From contig NZ_JAVBIK010000001.1 in assembly GCF_032193805.1 (NCBI RefSeq), positions 2,749,001 to 2,813,000 on the forward strand: DNA of 64,000 nt, read 5' to 3'. A program made the translations under genes and the position numbers. The notes under the pieces are model-generated. The model had not been told where the DNA came from. It made no database searches and saw nothing but the letters and a program-made list of their open reading frames with translations. This DNA comes from Rhodoferax potami. Lineage in GTDB: Bacteria > Pseudomonadota > Gammaproteobacteria > Burkholderiales > Burkholderiaceae_C. Below, one piece after another: positions 57,975 through 64,000 of this stretch. The first letter of the stretch is position 1, and every line of letters begins with the position of its first letter.

Positions 57975-59789
57975 ATGGCTATGCGTACTCACTATTGCGG
58001 TCTTGTGACCGAAGCCCTGTTGGGCCAAACCGTAACCCTGTGTGGCTGGGTGAACCGTCGCCGCGACCACGGTGGCGTGATTTTTGTCGATGTGCGTGAC
58101 CGCGAAGGCTATGTGCAAGTGGTCTGCGACCCCGATCGCGCGGACATGTTCAAGGTGGCTGAAGAGATCCGCAACGAATATTGCGTGCAAATCAAGGGCT
58201 TGGTGCGTGCTCGTCCCGAAGGCACCACCAACGACGGTCTCAAGAGCGGCAAGATTGAAGTGCTGTGCCACGAGCTGACGGTGCTGAATGCGTCGGTTAC
58301 ACCTCCGTTCCAGCTGGATGAAGACAATTTGTCCGAAACTACCCGCTTGACCCATCGCGTGTTGGATCTGCGCCGCCCCTACATGCAAAACAACCTGATG
58401 CTGCGCTACCGCGTGGCCATGGAAGTGCGCAAGTTTTTGGACGCTAACGGTTTTGTGGACATCGAAACCCCGATGTTGACCAAGAGCACGCCCGAAGGCG
58501 CGCGCGACTACCTGGTGCCAAGCCGTGTGCACGATGGCCAATTTTTTGCGCTGCCCCAGTCGCCCCAACTGTTTAAACAGCTGTTGATGGTGGCGGGCTT
58601 TGACCGCTACTACCAGATCACCAAGTGCTTCCGCGACGAAGACTTGCGCGCTGACCGCCAGCCTGAATTCACCCAGATCGATATTGAAACCTCGTTCCTG
58701 ACGGAAGAGGACATCCGTGACATGTTCCAAGGCATGATCACCACCGTGTTCAAGAACACCATTGGTGTGGACCTCGGTGAATTCCCGGTCATGACCTACC
58801 AGGACGCAGCCCGCTTGTACGGCTCCGACAAGCCTGACTTGCGCGTGAACCTCGAGTTTGCCGAGCTCACCGACGTCATGAAGGATGTGGATTTCAAGGT
58901 CTTCTCCGGAGCAGCCACCATGAAGGGTGGCCGTGTGGTGGCCTTGCGCATTCCCGGTGGCTCGGTGGAAGGCGGTGGTATCAGCCGTGGCGAAATCGAT
59001 GCTTACACCGAGTTCGTCAAGATCTACGGCGCCAAAGGCTTGGCCTACATCCGCGTGAACGACCTTTCCAAGGGCCGTGATGGTCTGCAAAGCCCAATCG
59101 TGAAAAACATCCACGACGCAGCCCTGAATGCTGTGCTGGAGCGCACTGGTGCCCAGAACGGCGATCTGATCTTCTTCGGTGCAGACAAAGAAAAGATTGT
59201 CAACGACGCGATCGGTGCCCTGCGCTTGAAGGTCGGGCATAGCGAGTTCGGTAAGAAGAACGGTTTGTTCACGGCCGGCTGGCGTCCGATGTGGGTGGTC
59301 GACTTCCCTATGTTCGAATTCGACGAGGAAAACGGACGCTACACCGCCGTGCACCACCCGTTCACAGCCCCCAAGGCCGGTCACGAAGACTGGATGGTCA
59401 CTGCGCCCGAGAAATGCATCTCGCAAGGCTACGACATGGTGTTGAACGGCTGGGAAATGGGCGGTGGCTCTGTCCGTATCCACCGTGCTGATGTGCAGCA
59501 AAAGGTGTTCGATGCCCTGAAGATCACACCGGAAGAAGCCCAGCTCAAGTTCGGCTTCCTGCTCGATGCCTTGCAGTACGGCGCGCCTCCACACGGTGGC
59601 TTGGCCTTCGGTCTGGACCGTATCGTGACCTTGATGACCGGTGCAGAGTCCATCCGTGACGTGATTGCTTTCCCCAAGACCCAGCGCGCGCAATGTTTGT
59701 TGACGCAGGCGCCGAGCCCGGTGGACGAAAAGCAGCTGCGCGAACTGCACATCCGCTTGCGCAACGTGGATTTGGCCAAAACAGCCTGA
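57975..59789 (+). CDS. aspS: Aspartyl-tRNA synthetase (AspRS, bacterial type)
   Basis: 604 aa. N-terminal OB-fold ([20 protein letters not shown]), class II motif 1 ([20 protein letters not shown]), motif 2 ([20 protein letters not shown]), the bacterial GAD insertion at about 285-420, and motif 3 ([20 protein letters not shown]). Charges tRNA-Asp; many beta-proteobacterial enzymes also charge tRNA-Asn. A strong terminator follows. Confidence 0.98.
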   Translation: MAMRTHYCGLVTEALLGQTVTLCGWVNRRRDHGGVIFVDVRDREGYVQVVCDPDRADMFKVAEEIRNEYCVQIKGLVRARPEGTTNDGLKSGKIEVLCHELTVLNASVTPPFQLDEDNLSETTRLTHRVLDLRRPYMQNNLMLRYRVAMEVRKFLDANGFVDIETPMLTKSTPEGARDYLVPSRVHDGQFFALPQSPQLFKQLLMVAGFDRYYQITKCFRDEDLRADRQPEFTQIDIETSFLTEEDIRDMFQGMITTVFKNTIGVDLGEFPVMTYQDAARLYGSDKPDLRVNLEFAELTDVMKDVDFKVFSGAATMKGGRVVALRIPGGSVEGGGISRGEIDAYTEFVKIYGAKGLAYIRVNDLSKGRDGLQSPIVKNIHDAALNAVLERTGAQNGDLIFFGADKEKIVNDAIGALRLKVGHSEFGKKNGLFTAGWRPMWVVDFPMFEFDEENGRYTAVHHPFTAPKAGHEDWMVTAPEKCISQGYDMVLNGWEMGGGSVRIHRADVQQKVFDALKITPEEAQLKFGFLLDALQYGAPPHGGLAFGLDRIVTLMTGAESIRDVIAFPKTQRAQCLLTQAPSPVDEKQLRELHIRLRNVDLAKTA

Positions 59790-59824
59790 AACGTGGTGGG
59801 CCCGTCAGCGGGTCGTGCACAATG

Positions 59825-59851
59825 AAAGGGCGCCTCTGTGGCGCCCTTTTT
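59825..59851 (+). terminator. Rho-independent terminator after aspS
   Basis: AAAGGGCGCC (59825-59834) pairs with GGCGCCCTTT (59840-59849), loop TCTGT, with T run to 59851. Lies 35 bases after the aspS stop and 13 bases before the nudB start, which also argues against longer nudB starts at 59838. Confidence 0.93.
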
Positions 59852-59864
59852 CATTGCGAGGCCC

Positions 59865-60365
59865 ATGACGTTGCCGTACAAAATTCCTCAGTCGGTCTTG
59901 GTGGTGATCTACACGCCACAGCACGAGGTACTGCTGATACGCCGTGTGGAGCCTGACCCCTTGGCGCCACCCTTTTGGCAATCCGTGACGGGGGCCAAAG
60001 ACTTTCCAGAGGAGAGCTGGGCCTTCACAGCAGCCCGGGAGGTCTGGGAAGAGACGGGCCTCGACTGCCGACCCGGCGGGCCCTTCGAGCACGGGCTGGT
60101 CGATTGGGAGCTGGAGAACATTTATCCGATTTATCCCCGCTGGCTGTACCGATACGCTCCTGGCGTTACGCACAACACCGAGCGGGTGTTTGGCTTGGGG
60201 GTTCCGCACAAGCCCGATGTTCATTTGAGCCCTACGGAGCACACGGATAGCTGTTGGCTGCCGATGGCCGATGCAGCGGACCTCTGCTTTTCTCCTTCCA
60301 ATGCGGAGGCCATCTTGATGCTGATGCACCGGGATCGGCTGCCATTGGGGAGGAGCGGGGCATGA
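59865..60365 (+). CDS. nudB: Dihydroneopterin triphosphate diphosphatase (Nudix)
   Basis: 166 aa from the ATG at 59865, the first start after the terminator. Opens TLPYKIPQSVLVVIYTPQHE and carries a Nudix box TGAKDFPEESWAFTAAREVW followed by EETGL near residues 41-65, with one extra residue compared with the strict pattern. NudB removes pyrophosphate from dihydroneopterin triphosphate in folate synthesis; the nearby folE supplies that substrate. Its stop overlaps the next start as ATGA. Confidence 0.87.
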   Translation: MTLPYKIPQSVLVVIYTPQHEVLLIRRVEPDPLAPPFWQSVTGAKDFPEESWAFTAAREVWEETGLDCRPGGPFEHGLVDWELENIYPIYPRWLYRYAPGVTHNTERVFGLGVPHKPDVHLSPTEHTDSCWLPMADAADLCFSPSNAEAILMLMHRDRLPLGRSGA

Positions 60366-61111
60366 CAAATTTGCGCGTTGTCACTTACAACATCCACAAG
60401 GGTGTGCAGGGTTTTGGCCCGATGCGCCGTTTGGAGATTCACAACCTCAGCCATGCGATGGCCGGCATGGAGGCCGATGTGCTCTGTTTGCAAGAAGTTC
60501 GCAAAATGCACCACGGTGAATCCCGGCATTTCCCGCATTGGCCTGAAGCGCCCCAAGCCGACTTTCTGGCTCCCGAGGGCTACCATGCGGTGTACCGCAC
60601 CAATGCAGTGACTCGCCACGGTGAGCACGGCAATGCCTTGCTGTCACGATGGCCGGTGCTGACGCATCAACACGAAGATATGTCTGACCACCGCCTGGAA
60701 CAGCGGGGTCTTTTGCATGTGGAGTTGGATGTGGCGGGCCGCAGTGTGCATGTGCTGGTGGTCCATTTGGGGCTGATCCGGACGAGCCGGGCACGTCAAC
60801 TGCAGCAGCTGGCTCGCTATGTGGAGCGTGAGATACCGCGGCACTGCCCGCTGCTGGTCGCGGGCGACTTCAATGACCTTGGGCCTTGGGTGGCGAAGCA
60901 ACTGGCAGGCTCTGAACTGCAGGCCCCTGTGACCCGACGGTGCGCCACCTTTCCCTCCCGACTGCCGCTGGTGCAACTGGATCATGTGCTGGGCCGGGGC
61001 CTGTTGCCCGCGGCCTCGCATGTGCCGCGCGGCCCGCAGTGGGCGCGCATGTCAGATCACCTGCCCTTGGTGACGGAGTGGAATTTGCCCACGGAGTGGC
61101 CGGCATGCTGA
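60362..61111 (+). CDS. Endonuclease/exonuclease/phosphatase family protein
   Basis: 249 aa from the ATG at 60362 (MTNLRVVTYNIHKGVQGFGP), coupled to nudB. Metal-site residues: VTYNIHKG near 7-14, LCLQEVRKM near 40-48 (Glu), HVLVVHLGL, LVAGDFNDLG near 164-173 (D-N-D), and MSDHLPLV near 229. Family acts on phosphodiesters or sugar phosphates. Genes of this type often precede clsB (ybhP-clsB in E. coli), so lipid metabolism is possible. Confidence 0.9.
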   Translation: MTNLRVVTYNIHKGVQGFGPMRRLEIHNLSHAMAGMEADVLCLQEVRKMHHGESRHFPHWPEAPQADFLAPEGYHAVYRTNAVTRHGEHGNALLSRWPVLTHQHEDMSDHRLEQRGLLHVELDVAGRSVHVLVVHLGLIRTSRARQLQQLARYVEREIPRHCPLLVAGDFNDLGPWVAKQLAGSELQAPVTRRCATFPSRLPLVQLDHVLGRGLLPAASHVPRGPQWARMSDHLPLVTEWNLPTEWPAC

Positions 61112-62322
61112 GGCCTCCCGAGGTCAGATCAGGCCATGTGCTGCATTTGTTGAGTGGCGGTGATGAGTTTTTTCCGGCACTGGTGGGGGCTATCGACGAC
61201 GCCCAACACGAGGTGCGACTGGAGACCTACATTTTTGATTTCAACGGCCAAGGTGCCGATGTGGCCGAGGCCTTGGCCCGCGCAGCGCAGCGTGGGGTCG
61301 CGGTATTTGTGGTGATGGATGGTGTGGGTACCCCCTATCTGCCCGCCCATTGGATGGAGCGTTGGCGCCAGTGTGGAGTGCAGTGGCACCGCTACGCACC
61401 CTTCGGCTACACGGGGGTGTTGATTCCCGGCCGGTGGCGGCGTCTACACCGCAAATTGTGTGTGGTCGATGGGCAGCGGGCGTTTTGTGGCGGTATCAAC
61501 ATCCTGGATGACTGGCTGGACCCCCACTTTGGCGCACTAAGTGTGCCGCGACTCGACTACGCCGTGGCGGTGACAGGCCCCTTGGTCGCACAATGCCATG
61601 CGGTGATGGCCCAGTTTTGGGCCCGCCTGCAAGCGACCCGGCAGTTGGAGTCTCTTCAGTGGGCCCGCGTCCGCCAAAGCTGGAAGGCCTTTCGGTTGTT
61701 GCCTCCGCCAAGTGATGCGCCGGGCGCTTCCAAAGCGGATGATGGCAGCGTGCTGGCAGCGCTGCTCTTGCGCGATAACGTGCGCAATCGCACGACGATT
61801 GAGCGCAGCTATCTCAAGGCGATTGGCGCGGCCCGCGAACACGTGGTGCTGGCGAATGCCTATTTCCTGCCCGGTGGTCGATTGCGGCGGGCACTGATCC
61901 ACGCTGTGAAACGTGGGGTGCGTGTGCAGGTCGTGGTGCAAGGTCAATACGAATACTTCATGCAGTACCACGCGGCCCGCCCGGTACTGAGCCTTCTGGC
62001 TGCAAGGGGGGTGGAGATCTGTGAATACATGCCCGGTTTTTTGCATGCCAAGGTAGCGGTGGTCGACGGAGTGTGGGCTACCGTTGGGTCGTCCAATCTC
62101 GATCCCTTGAGCTTGCTTCTGGCGAGAGAAGCCAATGTGGTGGTGCACGACGAAAAGTTTGCAGGCCGCTTGTCCGGCGCCCTGGAGCAGGTGATTCAGG
62201 GTCATACCCGGCCTTGGGATCTGACGGCAGATGCCCGTCGCCCTTGGTTCGAACGGGTGTTTGATCGTCTGGCCTACGGGGTGATGCGACTGATCTTGCT
62301 ATTTAGTGGGCGGCGCTATTAA
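61105..62322 (+). CDS. clsB: Phospholipase D-like cardiolipin synthase B
   Basis: 405 aa from the ATG at 61105, which overlaps the previous stop (ATGCTGA). Two PLD HxKx4D motifs: LHRKLCVVDGQRAFCGGINI near 114-133 and LHAKVAVVDGVWATVGSSNL near 313-332. The N-terminus GHVLHLLSGGDEFFPALVGA and no leading membrane helices fit ClsB rather than ClsA. It makes cardiolipin at the inner membrane. The stop codon TAA and last codons fall inside copy E of the dispersed repeat. Confidence 0.9.
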   Translation: MLRPPEVRSGHVLHLLSGGDEFFPALVGAIDDAQHEVRLETYIFDFNGQGADVAEALARAAQRGVAVFVVMDGVGTPYLPAHWMERWRQCGVQWHRYAPFGYTGVLIPGRWRRLHRKLCVVDGQRAFCGGINILDDWLDPHFGALSVPRLDYAVAVTGPLVAQCHAVMAQFWARLQATRQLESLQWARVRQSWKAFRLLPPPSDAPGASKADDGSVLAALLLRDNVRNRTTIERSYLKAIGAAREHVVLANAYFLPGGRLRRALIHAVKRGVRVQVVVQGQYEYFMQYHAARPVLSLLAARGVEICEYMPGFLHAKVAVVDGVWATVGSSNLDPLSLLLAREANVVVHDEKFAGRLSGALEQVIQGHTRPWDLTADARRPWFERVFDRLAYGVMRLILLFSGRRY

Positions 62323-62363
62323 ATATATAGCGCTTGGCGCAATGTTTATAAGGGCCTTTTGCT
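62315..62363 (+). repeat. Dispersed repeat, copy E overlapping the clsB stop
   Basis: GCTATTAAATATATAGCGCT-TGGCGCAATGTTTATA-AGGGCCTTTTGC. Similar to copy B (GCTAT-AT-rich-AGTAGC-TGGCGCAATAAATA). It supplies the last tyrosine and stop codon of clsB and lies upstream of folE. Confidence 0.55.
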
Positions 62364-62406
62364 AAAAACATTAAAAGTCAATCACTGGTACCATGGCGAG
62401 ACTTTC

Positions 62407-63126
62407 ATGACATCAAAATCCCCTATGAGCTCTACAGACGCGCTGGAAGGAACTCCGCTTTCCACCCAAATCCGCCAACGATTGAAAGCCGCCCGCAAGC
62501 GCTTTCACGCAAACGACAACATTTCTGAATTCATTCAGCCCGGCGAGCTCGAGACTCTGCTGGATGAGGTCGAAGTGCAAATGCGCGGTGTGTTGAACAG
62601 CTTGGTGATTGACATTGAAAATGACCACAACACCGACAACACCGCGCGGCGTGTGGCCAAGATGTATCTTAATGAGGTGTTTCGTGGCCGTTATGTGCCG
62701 GCGCCCACGATCACTGAATTCCCCAACGTCGGTCACCTCAATGAGTTGATGATCGTCGGCCCCATTACGGTTCGCAGTGCATGCAGCCACCACTTTTGCC
62801 CGGTGATCGGAAAAATCTGGATCGGTGTGATGCCCAATGAGCACACCAATGTGATCGGTTTGTCCAAATACGCGCGCTTGGCCGAGTGGATCATGGGGCG
62901 TCCCCAGATCCAGGAAGAGGCTGTGGTGCAACTCGCCGACCTGATCCAGGAAAAGACCCAGCCCGATGGCTTGGCCATCGTGATGGAAGCCAGCCACTAT
63001 TGCATGGCTTGGCGCGGCGTCAAGGACATGGACAGCAAAATGATCAACTCAGTCATGCGCGGAGTCTTCTTGAAAGACCCAAACCTGCGTCGTGAATTTC
63101 TCTCCCTCATTCCCCAGAAAGGCTAA
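62407..63126 (+). CDS. folE: GTP cyclohydrolase I
   Basis: 239 aa from the ATG at 62407, preceded by GGCGAG; another ATG at 62425 is possible. Catalytic domain has NDHNTDNTARRVAKMYLNEV near 75-94, SACSHHFCPVIGKIWIGVMP near 125-144 (zinc Cys/His and catalytic His), and the second zinc Cys in ASHYCMAWRGVKD. It converts GTP to dihydroneopterin triphosphate, the NudB substrate. The N-terminus is longer than in E. coli. Confidence 0.96.
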   Translation: MTSKSPMSSTDALEGTPLSTQIRQRLKAARKRFHANDNISEFIQPGELETLLDEVEVQMRGVLNSLVIDIENDHNTDNTARRVAKMYLNEVFRGRYVPAPTITEFPNVGHLNELMIVGPITVRSACSHHFCPVIGKIWIGVMPNEHTNVIGLSKYARLAEWIMGRPQIQEEAVVQLADLIQEKTQPDGLAIVMEASHYCMAWRGVKDMDSKMINSVMRGVFLKDPNLRREFLSLIPQKG

Positions 63127-63130
63127 TGCC

Positions 63131-63553
63131 ATGTTGGTTCGTTTGCTTTACGCCAGCCGCGCGATTGACTCTAATCCCGATGCGATTGAGGCCATCCTTT
63201 CACAGTCGCGCAACTACAACCCGACGTGTGGCATTACCGGCATCCTGTGCTACGGGGGCGGTATTTTCTTGCAGGCCATTGAAGGCGGGCGCATGGCCGT
63301 CAGTGAGTTATATGGCCATATCCAAAAAGACACCCGTCACAAAGACGTCGTGTTGCTGCACTACGAGGAAATCACGGAGCGCCGCTTCGGTGGTTGGACG
63401 ATGGGACAGGTCAATATGTCCAAAATCAACACCAACATTCTGCTGAAGTACGCAGAGCGTCCAGAGTTGGACCCTTACTCGGTGTCTGGCAAAGTGTCTT
63501 TGGCACTTTTGGAAGAGCTCATGGCCACGGCCTCCATCATCGGGCGTGCTTGA
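63131..63553 (+). CDS. BLUF-domain blue-light photoreceptor
   Basis: 140 aa from the ATG at 63131, 4 bases after the folE stop. A lone BLUF domain with its FAD-switch residues: Tyr7 in VRLLYASRA, Asn in NYNPTCGITGILCYG, Gln in IFLQAIEGG, and FGGWTMGQV with the Trp/Met pair near residues 92-94. The 45 residues after the domain are helical and probably mediate output or oligomerisation. No GGDEF or EAL is attached, so it must signal through a partner protein, as PixD-type BLUF proteins do. Confidence 0.95.
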   Translation: MLVRLLYASRAIDSNPDAIEAILSQSRNYNPTCGITGILCYGGGIFLQAIEGGRMAVSELYGHIQKDTRHKDVVLLHYEEITERRFGGWTMGQVNMSKINTNILLKYAERPELDPYSVSGKVSLALLEELMATASIIGRA

Positions 63554-63764
63554 CTCCCGGTTGACGCTGGACAGGCCTGGGGTGGGCTTGTCGCGGTGTT
63601 GCATCGACCTGTTGGGATGCCAGCAACTGAGCTAGCCTGAGGGCATCTCACATATTCGCTTGATGTAGTTGGGCAAAGGCGTGGGCCGCTGCCCGGCTAC
63701 CGCACTTGCCGGCCTTTCTACTTTCTAAATACTCAAGGGTGCAGTTGATAGCTCCGGGGTTCCT
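63554..63764. other. Intergenic gap between the BLUF gene and DUF429 gene
   Basis: 211 bp without a plausible gene, repeat copy or clear promoter. Nothing else noted. Confidence 0.5.
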
Positions 63765-64000
63765 ATGGGTGTACTGATCGGTTGTGATTTTTCCAGTAGC
63801 CCAACCAAGCGCAAAGGTATCGTGTGCGCCAAGGGGGCACAGGCCGGCGGTCGGTTGGTACTGCAGGGTTTGGAGAAACTCGCGTCTCTGGATGAGTTTT
63901 CCGCTTACCTTGAGAGTGAGCCGTCGTGGCTTGGTGCCTTCGATTTGCCCTTTGGCTTGCCGCGTGAGCTGGTCGTGGCAATGGGTTGGCCTCGGGATTG
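63765..64000 (+). CDS. DUF429 domain-containing protein, N-terminal fragment (runs off window)
   Basis: 78 codons present from the ATG at 63765 (MGVLIGCDFSSSPTKRKGIV). The GCDFSSSPTKRK start and FDLPFGLPRELV segment are characteristic of DUF429 proteins, which have an RNase H-like fold and unknown function. The frame is open to the window edge. Not preceded by a strong Shine-Dalgarno. Confidence 0.85.
   Translation, partial: MGVLIGCDFSSSPTKRKGIVCAKGAQAGGRLVLQGLEKLASLDEFSAYLESEPSWLGAFDLPFGLPRELVVAMGWPRD

Noticed and set aside
57729-59750. 673-codon antisense frame opposite aspS
   Set aside because: Mirror of a fully conserved aminoacyl-tRNA synthetase; no domain pattern of its own.

Overview
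The window looks like a chromosomal segment of a betaproteobacterium of the order Burkholderiales, most likely family Comamonadaceae (Rhodoferax/Curvibacter/Limnohabitans-like). The grounds are the long-form LeuA, the ubiE-Tim44-ubiJ-ubiB block, the large FAD/Fe-S lactate-dehydrogenase-like fusion, the exosortase-B type eps cluster, and a short dispersed repeat I associate with this family. The genus is inference. No rRNA, tRNA, CRISPR array, insertion sequence or phage gene was recognised.

Region 1 (1-21994, minus strand) is one long exopolysaccharide operon read right to left: epsA (LuxR regulator), epsB (initiating sugar transferase), epsL, epsD (frameshifted), epsE/epsF/epsG (export and chain length), exosortase B and EpsI, then gmd and fcl (GDP-L-fucose), an O-acetyltransferase, a Wzx flippase, a Wzy-like polymerase, several glycosyltransferases, a secreted beta-helix protein, a WecG/TagA-type transferase and the first 31 codons of an acyltransferase-3 at the window edge. 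Many junctions are ATGA or 1-nt overlaps. About 6.3-10.7 kb is clearly more AT-rich than the flanks, as expected for an exchangeable sugar-assembly module. Region 2 (21995-25655) is divergent. It holds a nucleotide-sugar pyrophosphorylase, a bifunctional ManC-type enzyme (GDP-mannose, feeding Gmd/Fcl) and a small PEP-CTERM protein, a probable exosortase substrate. A 20-bp CRP/Clp-like palindrome occurs identically and in the same orientation upstream of both epsA and the PEP-CTERM gene, each followed by a TAGTC/GACTA inverted repeat. This suggests one switch for polymer and exported protein.

Region 3 (25656-42617) is housekeeping: ispB, rplU-rpmA-obgE-proB, a CNP1-like protein, rppH, proS, a lytic transglycosylase, a GGDEF-EAL protein, grxD, slyD, leuA, yjdM, prmC, prfA, hemA and a small membrane protein. 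Region 4 (42663-48334) has a HAD phosphatase and the glycerol-3-phosphate uptake set ugpB-A-E-C-Q. Region 5 (48534-64000) has the 1316-aa FAD/Fe-S oxidoreductase, a DUF971 protein, the ubiquinone block ubiE (frameshifted in a C run)-Tim44-ubiJ-ubiB, FmdB, DUF502, aspS, nudB-EEP-clsB, folE, a BLUF photoreceptor and a partial DUF429 gene.

The most unusual signals are two. First, a dispersed ~50-bp palindromic repeat, with at least four good copies and four weaker ones, sits in gene gaps and in frame inside ugpQ and probably proS. Second, the eps and PEP-CTERM promoters share a two-part operator.
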